The notes below the pieces were generated by a model. It saw only the letters and a program-made list of their open reading frames with translations, made no database searches and was not told where the DNA came from. A stretch of 64,000 nucleotides of DNA from Macrotis lagotis (lineage: Eukaryota; Chordata; Mammalia; Peramelemorphia; Peramelidae), in contig NC_133658.1 of NCBI RefSeq assembly GCF_037893015.1, positions 288,057,719 to 288,121,718 on the forward strand, in the 5' to 3' direction. Both the position numbers and the translations under genes were made by a program. This document shows positions 21,617 through 33,205 of this stretch, piece after piece; the stretch's first letter is position 1; each line of letters opens with the position of its first letter.

Positions 21617-23174
21617 GTTTAAATGGCATTGCATCATAGGGTATATAACAAAGCAATTTAAAATCTATACTTAAATGTGTTTGGTGTACTATAATATATC
21701 AGTGAATCCATGAACTAATAAATGTAGGGGCTTCTTTCACTGGTCCATATTTCATTCCATCATGCCTTTTCATAATATGTTTTATCTTTCTTAAATACTC
21801 CATGGAGATGTATTATATCCAGCATGCTGGAGACCTTTCATTATTCTTTGAATTATTTTTTTTAGATAATAAGGTAGATTTTTCATTGTCCATCCTCAGT
21901 GAATTCTTTCATGGCAAGTTAAATGCAAATCATTTAACTTGCTGCAGTTTAACTATACCCACCAGCTATCTTTCTATGCTGTTTGGGTTGAGCACTAGGA
22001 GACCATAGTACACAGTAACAGCATTATTATAACAAAAATCAACTGTGAAAGGCTTAGCTTCTGTATTCAAGACAATGACTATGAAAAATGTTTATCTACC
22101 TTCAGAGAGAAGACTGATGAACTCTTTGAGTACAGATTGAAGTATATTTTTCACTTTTTTTTTACAGCATGACTAATGTAGAAATATATTTTGTTTCACT
22201 TCCTATGTATAATAGGTATCATTTCTTGACTTTTCTGTGAGTGTAAGAGAAAGTAGAAGGAAGAAGAGAATTTGGAACTGAAAATTAGAATAAATTCTAT
22301 TAAAAAATTAGGTAACAATATGAAAACTAAAATAAGAACAAAAAAGTGTCCATTGATTAACTGTACTCAACATAGAGTCACAGTAGACATTTCCTTGGGA
22401 GAACCCTAATATGGTAGTTAAATATTAAAAGGCATACAAGAAAACATGGGCTTTTAGTATTCAGAAGTATAATAGGTACTATCTAGTTCAGTCAGCCAGT
22501 GAATGTTAAGCATCCCTTCCTAGGATTCATGAACATTTTTAGAATTCTTCTTTTATAAGTATATTTATATATTTTTCCTCATATGGCAAACTTTTATGCT
22601 TTGTGGATAGGTTTGGTTTTTGGAAATAGCCAGAAGGCATTAGGAACCATGTCTGCTTAGTAACTGGTTTTTGTTTTAAAAAGAATGTGACTAAAGAAAT
22701 AATAGTGAATTTCTCATCTGGTGGCTTGTTTATGAAGGTGATTTGAGCAGAACCAGAATGATTACAATAACTGTAGTTTTCTAGTGTAACTGTTTTGAAA
22801 AACAACTTTCATTTAAATACCTGTGCTGGAGTGGAATGTATATATGTTATCAACCTTCAGCCATAATACTTTGTGGTCACATCCTTTGAATATTACTACT
22901 ATGAAAGAATAGTGTTTGGAAAACAACACTCATTTGGTTGTGTATTCTCTGTTAGGTTTATTTTGAATATGTCACTGATTTATAATTAAATCACCTATCA
23001 TCCAATACAGCTTTTATTTAATATAGATTGATTTTTATTTTTTAAATCTACTTCATTAATGCCTCATTAAATGTAGTATTTAAAACAATTAAAAGATAGA
23101 GGAAGGCTTTAAGTATGGTAGACTCCCTCTGGAAGATTTATCTCTGAAAGGCACCAGTGTTATTGTTGCAAAGA

Positions 23175-23350
23175 CCAATGGATTTGGAGTCAAGACCTGG
23201 ATTAAAATGTCCTCTCTGCCACTTGGCACCTGTGTGTCATTGGATAAATCATCTAATATTGCAGGATTGCAGTTTCCTAATCTGTAAAATGGTAGGGTTA
23301 GACTAGGAACTTCTGATGTCTCTTCCAGCTCTAAATTTGAATTTATGGCT
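23175..23350 (+). mobile_element. MIR/THER-like SINE, forward
   Basis: 'tggatttggagtcaagacctgg', 'cctctctgccacttggcacctgtgtgtcattgg', 'gcagtttcctaatctgtaaaatggtagggttagactagg', 'tctcttccagctctaaat'. Ordered as in forward CORE-SINEs. Confidence 0.75.
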
Positions 23351-23599
23351 TTATTACAAAAATTGTGTCCATTACAAAATGAACATATACAAGAATTACA
23401 AGAGGAGGGGAAAGTATAGAGTAATTTGTGCTGGTTAAGGGAGTCAGCATTCAGTCATCTTGATATACTGTAAAATGTATCCAGAGTGATTTGCATCTAG
23501 AATCTTAAATTTTGGTTCCTTACATCATTTTGAACTTAGAGACACTTGTATCTTTTTTGTATTTAATGCAGACTTAAGTTAGAATTGGAAACTTTCACA

Positions 23600-23745
23600 T
23601 AATAATAATAATAGTAGCCAACATTTATATAGAAATTTAAGGTTTGCAAAATATTTTGCAAACATCTCATTGGGAGGGAGATGCTGCTCTTACCCCTAAT
23701 TTACAAATGAGGAAACTTAAGGCAGACAGATTAAAGGATTAAGTG
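23600..23745 (-). mobile_element. MAR1-like CORE-SINE, reverse, abutting the last TTF1 exon
   Basis: 'aataataataatagtagccaacatttatatag', 'tttaaggtttgcaaaatattttgcaaacatctcattgggaggga', 'cccctaatttacaaatgaggaaacttaaggcagacag'. It ends about 30 bases before the acceptor at 23772-23773, so it may contribute upstream splice-site context. Confidence 0.8.
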
Positions 23746-23773
23746 AATAAACTGAAATTTTACTCTTCTTTAG

Positions 23774-23940
23774 AAATCATAGACTACCTATATGAGACCA
23801 GCCGTCCATTACTAGAACAGAGGTTAAAGAAGAAGCTGAAGAAGGAAGGCACAACTGTCCAGGAACCCGAGGTTCCAAGGCAGTCATTTCGATTCAAGGA
23901 CATCTTTTTTTGTGAAAGTGACAGTGAGGAAGAAGACTGA
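23774..23940 (+). CDS. TTF1: TTF1 last coding exon
   Basis: The acceptor is 'actcttctttag' (AG 23772-23773); it ends at TGA 23938-23940. It encodes IIDYLYETSRPLLEQRLKKK, a short basic stretch, then PRQSFRFKDIFFCESDSEEE plus D. The EIIDYLYE and F.F.DIF....DSE ending match the C-terminus of mammalian TTF1 as I recall it. Residues are 1283-1337. Confidence 0.96.
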
Positions 23941-24790
23941 GAAGAAAGCAGCTAAACTGGGGTCACAGACAGGTTTCTTTTTTTTTTCATGTTTTTAATT
24001 TATTGTACTGCTCATAGTTTGTTTTTTTTTTTCAAAGTCATTTCCAAAATTGTCATACTGTGAAGAATGGATATTGACCTGGGAAGGGTTGGGGGTCTTT
24101 TGATTTGTTTAATTCTACTTTGACATCATTAGAATTTCCAGGCAGAAGAGATACTTCAAAGTGTCCCCTAACCCTCTTGGAGAAACTGAGGCTCTGAGAG
24201 GTAAGGTTACATTACTGAGGCAATATAATGAATTTAGCAGAAAAAGAGCATTTATTACTTATGTAATCAGGCTTTTTCCTCATGTGTAAATTGGGAATAA
24301 AAATACTTGCAATCTCTACCTCCCAGGGTTGTGGAGAAAGTACTTTGTAAAATTGTTGATTCCTACATGAAGATTTTTTAATTATTATTCAGTGTCTTGA
24401 TTTCATTCTGATAAAATGACTTTTTACTAAAAAAAATCTTATATTTTAGATCATTAAATAGCTTCATATATTTGTACCTCAGATTACCATGAAAATACTC
24501 TTTGTATTTGTTTTAAGTTTGATCTCTCACAAATGGAATGTGATCAATTTCTCCTGCTGATGATCTTTTTAAATGTAGAGATGATTCCTGTACATATTTC
24601 AGTATAATTATGAAAGTATAAAATATATTAGATGAATATTTTTTGTTGTAATGAAAGTGCATGTATGCTTGATATAAGAAGCACTTGGAGATTTTTTCAC
24701 TTGTTTCTTTATCATATTAAGATGAATATAAAATAGGATTTTCTAAATATGTCTCTGTGTGTGTTTATTATGTTGTACATGAAGGGTAGT
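23941..24790 (+). other. TTF1: TTF1 3' UTR, end uncertain
   Basis: AT-rich non-coding sequence follows the stop. A canonical AATAAA is at 24296-24301, within a MIR-like stretch (about 24270-24360). ATTAAA lies at 24453-24458. TATAAA at 24728-24733 is followed by a GT-rich run at 24752-24776 that could serve as a downstream element. Which site is used cannot be decided from sequence. Confidence 0.5.
24728..24776 (+). terminator. Candidate TTF1 cleavage/polyadenylation region
   Basis: A variant hexamer TATAAA (24728-24733) lies about 20 bases before a GT-rich stretch ('gtctctgtgtgtgtttattatgttgt'). The weaker alternative is AATAAA at 24296 inside a repeat. Confidence 0.3.
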
Positions 24791-24814
24791 GAGTTAAGTA
24801 TTAGAAAATAATAC

Positions 24815-24962
24815 TTTTTTTTTTTTAGGTTTTTGCAAGGCAATAGGGTTAAGTGGCTTGCCCAAAGCCACACAGCTATATTAAGTGTCTGAGACCAGAT
24901 TTGAACCCAGGTACTCCTGACTCCAGGGCCAGTGCTTTATCCACTGCGCCACCTAGCCACCC
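24815..24962 (-). mobile_element. WSINE1-type SINE, reverse, with perfect TSD
   Basis: T-run, 'aggtttttgcaaggcaatagggttaagtggcttgcccaaagcc', 'ctccagggccagtgctttatccactgcgccacctagccaccc'. Exact 12-bp duplication AGAAAATAATAC at 24803-24814 and 24963-24974. Confidence 0.95.
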
Positions 24963-25039
24963 AGAAAATAATACTTTTTAATAATTGGAAAAGACTATAG
25001 TGACCATTTAATCCAATTCATACATGTGTTCCCCTCTCC

Positions 25040-26100
25040 AACCTGGCCTAGCAGCACCCAACCAGGGTGCCTTCAAGGGACTTGCTTCCAGCAGGGGTCC
25101 TTTCCCCCAACCATCTTTCGAATGCTCCCCATAAGAGAAATCCCAGAATCCCAACTCTGATCTTATTAAGGCCCCCAGGGAATTAATTCAGCTCAGAAGA
25201 GAAATGAGACATGTACACACAGATGGAGTTGCTAGTAGGACAACTAGCAGAGCTGTTTATTGTCCAAAGTCAGAATATTTAAAGATTAAAAACCACAAAT
25301 GGTATGTAAGCAGAAATGCAAACTTGTAAGAATTGTACCCTTTGAACTGGTCAAACCTCTATGCACTTTTTCCCATGTCCTGGGTACAGGATTTGTTTTG
25401 TCCTAACTCAGTACTGGTCTCTGCACCTGCCTAACTGTATTTAATATATTCAGACATATTTTCTTCTCAAGTTGGATACTCCCTCCATTATTAGGGTCCT
25501 TATCTAGCATTGCATAAATCTTCAAGGTTCATGGAGAACTTTAATAGAGCAGTCTTTGAGTATGTTCCCACAAAAGGAGGTGCTGACTTAAAGCATGGCC
25601 TGGATCAAGGATTCACACTCTACTCCAGTCCTCTACATGATCTGTTCCTTATGCCCACTGCCTGTCCAAAATGAAGAGTTCATGAACTACAACCCTTCAG
25701 GATAAGATGGAGGCTTATTCCAGTCTATTCTCTGTGACCTGCCACTAGCCAGTTTGGATAGACTGAATGTGTGAAAAGGGGAATAATATAAAAAAGGTTG
25801 GAAAATTGGTTTGGAATCAGGTGGTGAAAAATGATTAAAAATAGACCTTCTGCACATGCAATACCTAATTTCCACCCATATTCTGCATACAAAACTTTAC
25901 TGGGTACACCATATCCCACTCCTCTTGTCCCCATGACAACCCAAGTATCATTCCCCCTGAATGCTACTCAAGTGAACATCTGGCTTCCTATGTATAATAT
26001 AACGGAACCTACCGATTCAGATTTATACTCTTCTTGGATTGCCTCCTCTTAGTTCTCCATTACACAAATAATTCTTATCAGGGGAGTATTTCAGTACTGC
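25040..26100. other. Intergenic, possible LTR-element remnant, unidentified
   Basis: There is no recognisable SINE or LINE. 'gagctgtttattgtccaaagtc' resembles a reversed LTR polyadenylation region. A 73-codon + strand open stretch (25831-26052) has two N-x-T sites and could be a decayed envelope-like piece, but I recognise no family. Confidence 0.25.
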
Positions 26101-26488
26101 ATAGGTATCTTCACCTGTCTAAGATTTGCAAAGCACTTTGCTAGGTGCTAGGCAAAGCATAATAATCTCAATCTTCTAGAGCCTTACACTTGGCTCAATG
26201 GGGAAGAAAAAGGATCAGGAGACACAACATACAATTCAAGATAATTTAAGGGCTCAATCACTAATAAATGAACTATAGGAGGTGGAAGTCTTTATATTGA
26301 TTGGAGAATTTGTGAAGTGGATTCATGTCCAGAAATGGAGACAGAAACCAGATTGTGACAATTTTTATGACTAAAGAGTTGTTTTCCTATTAGCATTTAG
26401 TAAATGTTTGAAAGGCTGGGTCTATTATTAAGCCTGACTATCTCACTTTTACAAAAAAAAATACAGTATTATTAAAAGTTTAACAAGT

Positions 26489-26632
26489 GGGGGTGGCTAG
26501 GTGGCACAGTGGATAGAGCATTGGCCCTGGACTCAGGAGAACTTGAGTTCAAATCCAGCCTCAGACACTTAATAATTACCTAGCTTGTGTGACCATAAGT
26601 CACTTAACCCCATTGCCTTGACAAAAAAACAA
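26489..26632 (+). mobile_element. WSINE1-type SINE with perfect TSD
   Basis: 'gggtggctaggtggcacagtggatagagc', 'gttcaaatccagcctcagacacttaataattacctagc', A-rich tail. Exact 15-bp duplication AAAAGTTTAACAAGT at 26474-26488 and 26633-26647. Confidence 0.95.
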
Positions 26633-26647
26633 AAAAGTTTAACAAGT

Positions 26648-27800
26648 TCAAAAACAACAGAAAGGCACATATTCTATAGCCTAGAGCCTCCAGATGATTT
26701 GGAAGGACTGGGAGGCAGAGCAATATTAAAAGGAAAAGAATATTCAATGCCTACTATGCACCAGGTTCTGCCTTAAGCTTCCTTGGGGGGGAGATACTAT
26801 AATTCCCAAATCAGTTGAAGTAAACTCAGACAGGCAGAATCTTGCCTAGAGTCTTACAACTGTTAAGTGCCTGAGCCTGGATTTGATCTCATCTTCAATC
26901 TTTATAGATGATATTTTACTTCTCAACTTCTTTCACTATCATGAACCCACCCTCCAAAAGTATTGGAAAAGCTACAGAAGCCCAAGACAACAGCTTCCTT
27001 GCAAAGAAAAAAAGAAATTTATTAAGTATAGGTAAAAAATTCTGTTCTTCCTCTTCTAGACCAGCACCCATCTTATCTAAGTACTTTATTATTCTGAGTG
27101 GATCATTTCAGACACAGTGCCAGAAAGGTTATATTTAACTCCCTCCTTACTGATAACCTACTTAGTTATCTATCCACAGATGGGAATGTGAGACATTTCT
27201 AGAGATTCTCTAGTGATCTCTTTGTGATTACTACTTCCTCTCCTAACAGAAATTCTGAATAGATTCCTCTTTTTAGCTCAGGTAATATATTTCCAAAACA
27301 AAGAAAACAGTTATGGCAAATGTTATTGAGAAGCCTCTATACACTCCAATTCTTAGATGGGGAAGACTAGAGCTAAATTAAGGCTGCTCTATAGCTATTG
27401 GAATGTGGAGAATCTTAATGAAAGTTTTAAATGAAAAAAAAGCTTTCTCCTTATAAAAACCTCCAAATGAATGATTATCTGGTAAATCAATAGACATACA
27501 AAAGAAAATTCATGCGTAAGAGTTATATATCCCAACACTATTTATCATGGGATATTCTTCTAGCCAGCCAGGGACAGGAGGCATGCTGTGGTTCTCCAAG
27601 TCCATATCCAGTTTGGAATGGCAATATGGCAGCTCCCATTCTTGAGAGCCTCCCATTCCTTCTTATATGCAAGAAAATTCCCAACTCTGAAATGTTTCAG
27701 GGATATTCCATTGCTTTGAGGGTGTCTCCAGGGTGTTGACTGTACCATAATGTGTCTCTCCAGTTGCTTTGGTCACATACAATTTTAATTCTCCAAAGAC
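26648..27800. other. Intergenic, no gene or clear repeat
   Basis: Short open stretches only (at most 76 codons) without family resemblance. A weak MIR-like reverse piece may lie at 26760-26900 ('gccttaagcttcc...tctcatcttc'). Otherwise it looks unique. Confidence 0.4.
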
Positions 27801-27819
27801 CATAGTTTTTTGCTACTGT

Positions 27820-28140
27820 TTTGTGGGCTGAAAAATTTCCAGTCAGAAAAATGGGTGACTGAGATACAAGCAATAATTGATTTATTTAGGGAGAACAACA
27901 GTCCTTAAACAATTGAGATCCAAGACCTTTCTCAAGGCCAAGGATGCTCACTGCATTGAAAGTATACTAAAAATAGGATGAACAAGTACAATTTCATGAT
28001 TGTTAACACCACAAGTATTGGGGGAAAAATTTTTTGATTGGTTTTGGGGACCAGACATTAATTATCATCACTTGTCAGCAGGCTTTTAAGCCATTAATTC
28101 CAGGTCATTAATGTTTTTCTAGTAAAGGCATTTCACCTGC
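27820..28140. mobile_element. Possible solo-LTR-like segment
   Basis: 'tgggctgaaaaatttccagtcag', 'caataattgatttatttagggagaacaacagtcc' and 'gaccagacattaattatc' give an LTR-like texture in reverse orientation. No termini or TSD could be fixed. Confidence 0.25.
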
Positions 28141-28234
28141 CATCTCAAAAGAGATTTTCATAGGAAATCAAACAGCTGGTATTTTTATCATAAGTATCCT
28201 AGGAAATAAAGAAGTGATAGATGAAAGGAAGTAT

Positions 28235-28430
28235 CACACAAAGAACAGGAATTGAGAGGATGCCCATCAACTGGGGAAATGGCTGGATAAGTTGTGATAT
28301 GAGTGTCATCAAATACCACTGTTGTGTAAGAAATCATAAGCAGGCAGAAAAATCTGCAGAGAATTACATGAATTGAATCTGAGTGAAGTGAGCAGAACCA
28401 GAATATTATTTTCACTTTTTTAAATTACTA
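28235..28430 (+). mobile_element. L1 3' region fragment, forward
   Basis: 'gcccatcaactggggaaatggctggataagttgtgatatgag', 'gtgtaagaaatcataagcagg', 'agaattacatgaattgaatctgagtgaagtgagcagaacc' follows the marsupial L1 3' order. Confidence 0.75.
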
Positions 28431-28724
28431 TAGTTCCTTTCACACATCCTGTGGTTCATCCAAAACAGACCTACTACCTGTTACAGCCACAGACTACTCT
28501 TGCCTCCTTTTTCTCTGCCTTTGTACTACTAATCCCCCATGCTTTCCCTTCCTTTGCTTCTTAGGAAAAAAACATTAAACTCAAAGAAGAGTGGCCATTA
28601 AACTACACATAAGAATCTCTGCAGACCACATAATAATTTAGTTTTAAAATGTAATATGATCAGGGGAGGCTGGGTGACAAATTAATTTTTATTCATTTTG
28701 TATTTATAAATTTACATTTTTTCC

Positions 28725-28870
28725 CCACTCTGGAATGTAAGCTGTCTAGAATGTCTAGAATCTCCACTGAATTAAGGAACTGATTTGTTTTTTGCCTTTA
28801 TGTCACCATCAGTGCTTTCAAAGTGCCAGAAATATAGTACAAACTTAATAAATGTTGAACACTTGACTCA
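28725..28870 (+). mobile_element. L2-like 3' end
   Basis: 'ctctggaatgtaagctgtctagaat', 'tttgcctttatgtcaccatcag', 'gccagaaatatagtacaaacttaataaatgttgaac' is the typical L2 3' end wording. Confidence 0.65.
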
Positions 28871-29528
28871 AAGAAGCATTCAAATAAATGAATTAAAATA
28901 GAAGACAGAAAAAGCAAAACAAAAACAAAAAAGCTCTAAACACAGCAATACAAAAAAGTTATGACCCTACACTTAGGGTGTTAAAAGAAACAAAAAGTTA
29001 ACATAATGACTGAAGTATTTGATGCATTTCATTTAGACACAATAGGTACAACCCAATCAATACCCAAAGTCTACAACAAAGAGGACAGATTATGACTGAT
29101 CTATAGAACTAATCTTATTCCATTTTTGAGATTTATTACTTATTAGAAGAAAGGAAGTTAAGGTAATAGAATGACCAACCTTGGAATTTAGTCACTTCCT
29201 TGATTCTTTGAAGTCTTCCAAATAAAACTTTTGTGGTTTGTCCTTCATTTTCAAATAGGACCAATGATGTCACAGGGTGATGTCACCTGTGAATTAGAGG
29301 TAGGATTGCACAAAATCTTCAGCCTCATTCTCTTCCATTTCTTAAGTCTAGTGTCAAAACAAAAGATGCAGTGGATGATCTTGGCATCTTCAATACCTGA
29401 CCAAGTACTAAACCTCCACAGTTATCTGCCCAATCCACTGGGGGAAGTCTTCACATGATTGAGGTAAACAAGACTCACTAAAGATTTTTTAGAGAAATAC
29501 TGGTAAATTAACTTCAAAAGTTATAGAA

Positions 29529-29669
29529 TCTGGGAGTGGCTAGGTTGCATAGTGGCCCTGGAGTCAGGAGTACCTGAGTTCAAATTCGGCCTCAGATACT
29601 TAATAATTACCTAGCTGTATGGCCTTGGGCAAGCCACTTAAACATATTGCCTTGCAAAAACCTAAAAAA
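29529..29669 (+). mobile_element. WSINE1-type SINE with internal deletion
   Basis: 'gggagtggctaggttgcatagtgg' jumps directly to 'ccctggagtcaggagtacctgag', missing about 20 bases of the tRNA-like head. TSD AAAAGTTATAGAA at 29516-29528 and 29670-29682. Confidence 0.92.
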
Positions 29670-29861
29670 AAAAGTTATAGAAACTGCAGGAGCCACATCA
29701 CAAAATTAACTTGGCAGACAGGCTAAACTAGGTTGAGATAACTGACAGGTTTCAAACATGTTTAGAGCTTACACAAAAAAAGAAAGGATATGGGCTCTGA
29801 AAATCTGGTGTCAAGCATTGTCTGTTGTATTGGACCTGTTTTGTTGTTCCATAATATTGTC

Positions 29862-30090
29862 TAGATTGTTGCAGTTAGGTGACATGGTGGATAGAGCACT
29901 GGACTTGGAATCAGGGATATTCATGTTCATGAATTCAAATCTGGCCTTAGATACTTACTAGCTGCATTCCTTATCTGTAATATGAGTTGCAGAAGAAAAC
30001 GGCAAACCATTCTAGTATTTTAGTCAAGAAAATTCCAAAAGGGGTCATAAAGAGTCAGACTTGACTGAATGACAATGTCTATTTACATTG
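29862..30090 (+). mobile_element. tRNA-derived SINE with RTE-like tail
   Basis: 'cagttaggtgacatggtggatagagcactggacttgg', then 'gaagaaaacggcaaaccattctagtattttagtc', 'ggggtcataaagagtcagacttgactgaatgac'. Same tail as the copy at about 20950. Confidence 0.8.
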
Positions 30091-30099
30091 TTGTCCTTG

Positions 30100-30330
30100 A
30101 TTTATATTTTTAGTTTTACCTTCATTCACATGAATCCTCCAATTTTCACCATAATTCCACAAATTTATCATTAGTACAATAATATTCCATCACATCCATA
30201 CATTACAGAGCCTTCAATCATTTCCCAGACTCTGGGCCTGTACTTTGCTTCCAGATTTTTTGTCTCAATAGTGCTATTATAGATTTTTATACATGGGTAT
30301 TTTCTGGTCAAAAACCTTGGACAGTATATT
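30100..30330 (-). mobile_element. L1 3' fragment, reverse
   Basis: 'gtacaataatattccatcacatccatac', 'ccttcaatcatttcccagactctgggcc', 'gcttccagatttt...gctattatagatttttatacatggg' is antisense L1 3' wording. Confidence 0.65.
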
Positions 30331-30334
30331 CTTA

Positions 30335-30510
30335 ACAGCTAATATTTATAATGCTTTGTGGTTTGGAAAATATTTTACAAATATCTCATTTTATCCTAAC
30401 AAACCTGAGAGGGAGGCGTTATAATGGTTTCTATTTTATAGTTAGAGGAATTGAGGAAGAAAAAATTAAGTGACCTGCCCAAGGTCTCTTAACTGGTATC
30501 AACCAAAATT
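30335..30510 (-). mobile_element. MAR1-like CORE-SINE, reverse
   Basis: 'gctaatatttataatgctttgtggtttgg', 'atctcattttatcctaacaaacctgagaggga', 'attttatagttagaggaattgagg', 'gtgacctgcccaaggtctc'. Confidence 0.75.
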
Positions 30511-31344
30511 ATGAATATTCATTAACTTCTCTTGTTTAAATTGTTTCCCACAATAAATAAAACTTTAGTCATGCCTCCCCACTCCCCATCCCCATCTTTC
30601 CAACAAAAGAATCCCTCACCCTCCTATCCCCACATTGTTTAGATGGAGCCTGACTTGAAATACTTTCTCCTAAAGAGTTCTTATCCCTCAGTCCCCTAGC
30701 TTGTTTCTTCTTGATTCGCTATGTAAATCACTTTCTGTAAGACTCAGGATCCTCAATAATCTTCTTTCCTTTGCATCACAGAAACATTCCAAGGCTTTCA
30801 AAATTATCTGGACAGTTCTTAACTTTGCTTACTGATATAAACGAGTGTATTAAACATTATTTTCTTCATTGTTTAATGTCTTTATTTACATAGATGTATT
30901 CAGTATGAACTTTCTTCTTTTTGGGTTTCCTTCAATCACTTCATATAGTTATCACATTCCTTTGAATAAATTCATATTCCTTTGAATTTTTTCTGTTGGT
31001 CATTCCTTAAATCATAACAATAATCATTATTAATTTCTCACCTGACTAAACGACTTTGAACCTTCTCTAACTATTGACCTCATCATTCTGTGAGATCTCT
31101 AAGTACTCCATTCCCATTATTATCCTCTGCCTCTGATTGGAGTGGAAGTGGAAGGGGGAGGGGAAGAATGAACTCCAAAACTCCATTTAAGGAGCAAGAG
31201 GTAAGTTATCTCAGATAGTTCATTTCTCACCTGGCTGCAGCACTTTGGAGCTTCTCTGATTTACTTTTCCAGCATGACCCTTCCAGGTACCTCCCTATCC
31301 CCCTCTGATTTTCAGCTTCTTTTTGAGTTTTTTGTCTTCCTCTA

Positions 31345-31555
31345 TCTGGCAGCTTGGTGACACAGTGAATATGTGCCAGGCCTGGAGTCAGAAAGACTTG
31401 AACTCAAATTCAGATTCAATCATATTAGCTGCTTGCTTCAGTCTCCTCTTTGGTAATATGATCTGTGGAAGGAAGTGGCAAACCATTCCAGACCTTTGCA
31501 AAGAAAATCCCAAATGTGGTCATGAAGAGTTGGATGTAACTGAATTATAACAAAC
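31345..31555 (+). mobile_element. tRNA-derived SINE with RTE-like tail
   Basis: 'ctggcagcttggtgacacagtgaatatgtgcc', 'gaaggaagtggcaaaccattccagacctttgcaaag', 'ggtcatgaagagttggatgtaactgaattataac'. An L2-like 3' end follows (31555-31660). Confidence 0.78.
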
Positions 31556-31779
31556 TTAGCTCCTTGGAGACAAGAGACTGTCTCTTTATAATTGCATCCC
31601 CTGTGCTTACACAGTGCTTGGCATATTGTGGGCACTTCATGTGTATTGACCAAATGTTAATTCATTATCTCAGACCATGATTTATTCATACATCCCACAA
31701 TCATTGAATATATAGGTTTATAAATTTTTGTTATGTTGCTGAGGCTAAATGGCCTCTAAAGTCCCTTCTACCTCTAATA

Positions 31780-32000
31780 TATAACATTTATTTATCACTT
31801 TAAAGTTTGAAAAACTCTCCACATGTTTTATTTCCTCATAACAGATGACTGAAAGTAGGTGCTTTTATTATGCTCATTTTACAGATGAGGAAACTTGAGA
31901 GCTTAAGTGATTTGCCTACTATCAAGTGATAGCTAGTCACTCAGTAACTCGGGCAGAATTTGAGCTCAGGTCTTCTGACTTCATATCCAAGCTCTCTTAG
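31780..32000 (-). mobile_element. MAR1-like CORE-SINE, reverse
   Basis: 'acatttatttatcactttaaagtttg', 'gctcattttacagatgaggaaacttgag', 'agtgatttgcctactatcaagtgatagctag', 'gaatttgagctcaggtcttctgactt'. Confidence 0.8.
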
Positions 32001-32250
32001 ATAACCTATAAATCTATGAAGTGTGATAGATGATTAATTGCACTCATTTTATTCCCATCAGTCTAAATCAATTTGATATGATTCCCTAGTGGTAGTGATT
32101 ATAAATGTATATTAGACCCCAGTTATAGAGTTATATGTTTAGTTATAGAGAGCTAACCAGAGGATCTCCACTCTTGTTTTTGCTCTTTTATGATCAAGTC
32201 TGGCATGGCAGAAGTAACTCAATGACATGGAAAGTTTTTCAGCCATTTTT

Positions 32251-32396
32251 TTTAGGTTTTTTTTGCAAGGCAATGGGTTAAGTGGCTTGCCCAAGGCCAC
32301 AGTTAGGTAATTATTAAGTGTCTGAAGACTGATTTGAACTCAGGAACTCCTGACTCCAGGGCCGGTGCTCTATACACTGTGCCACCTAGCCACCCC
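32251..32396 (-). mobile_element. WSINE1-type SINE, reverse, with TSD
   Basis: T-rich start, 'ttgcaaggcaatgggttaagtggcttgcccaaggcc', 'ctccagggccggtgctctatacactgtgccacctagccacccc'. TSD CAGCCATTTTT at 32240-32250 and 32400-32410. Confidence 0.94.
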
Positions 32397-32939
32397 TCCC
32401 AGCCATTTTTGTTGCTCCTCTGTCTGTCCCTCATTAACCCTCTATAGCCCAAAATGGGGAGATGACAATTACATGGTCAATGAGTGACCTGACTGCTGGC
32501 CTGAGGCCTGCCTTTCTTTTGTGCCATTGGCCTACGTAGAATTTTTGACATCTATTTATCGATCCAGCCCATGGGGTTGTTCTTCAACCTGGTAGGACCT
32601 GAGAAGTCAAGATAGGGTTGTCAAGGTCTGCTTATTAGTCCATTTGTCAACCAATTGGTTTCTTTATAGACCCCCTATTTTGTACAGACCCTCCTGGAGG
32701 GTCAAGGGCAAAATTTATCCACCAAGGAGATTCTGAATTTTTAGTTTGCTTCATCTGTATTGTTTGAGTATCAAGCACTATAAAACTAAGGTCCTGGAGG
32801 AAGGGGGCATCTCAGGTTTTGCAGAGTATCCGAGGTTTGCTTCATTAGAGGGGGCCATGGGAAGGACCTTTTAATGAAGTGCTGTAGGCTCAGAGTTTGC
32901 CTTTATTCTGAACCCCAAATAAAGGCAGAGGAAGAGGCA

Positions 32940-33205
32940 GGAATAGAATAAGCATTTATAGAGCTTCTATACCTGCCAAGCACTATTTTCACAAATACTT
33001 TTTTATTCTAATAATCTTATAACAACCTTGAGAAGGAGGTGCCATCATTACCTCAATTTTACAGTTGAGGAAATTATGGCAAACAGAGGTTAAGCCAGTA
33101 GCCAAGAGGCACTCAGACTAAAAAGTGACTAAAGTAGATTTTGAACCCTGGTCTTCCTGACTACAGGCCCAGAGCTATGCTGCCCAATTTAGCTGCCTTT
33201 GATTG
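32940..33205 (-). mobile_element. MAR1-like CORE-SINE, reverse
   Basis: 'aagcatttatagagcttctatacctgccaagcac', 'cttataacaaccttgagaagga', 'ttttacagttgaggaaattatgg', 'tttgaaccctggtcttcctgactacagg', ending 'tagctgcc'. The stretch 32405-32940 before it shows no clear repeat. Confidence 0.78.

Larger units (their letters stand above)
2700..23940 (+). other. TTF1: TTF1 gene, coding part (RNA polymerase I transcription termination factor 1)
   Basis: This spans ten coding exons: 2700-5460, 6471-6688, 7107-7292, 8861-8939, 10404-10534, 12180-12417, 14189-14278, 17493-17558, 21175-21260 and 23774-23940. All nine introns start GT and end AG, and the phases join without a break. TTF1 is a nucleolar Myb-type protein. 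In the family it binds Sal-box terminator elements at rDNA 3' ends and upstream of the promoter, stops Pol I, blocks replication forks, and recruits the NoRC remodeller through BAZ2A. The exon-encoded stretches with [61 protein letters not shown] and the IIDYLYE tail match my recollection of vertebrate TTF1. Correcting a one-base frame break near 2758 gives 1337 residues, against roughly 830-900 in human and mouse as I recall. The extra length lies in a Lys-rich repeat in the first coding exon. The promoter is not in the window. Confidence 0.95.

Noticed and set aside
2700..23940. Thyroid transcription factor 1 (NKX2-1), which shares the alias TTF1
   Set aside because: There is no homeodomain; the Myb/SANT tryptophan pattern and LQEFIPN/KRMTNG blocks identify the Pol I termination factor.
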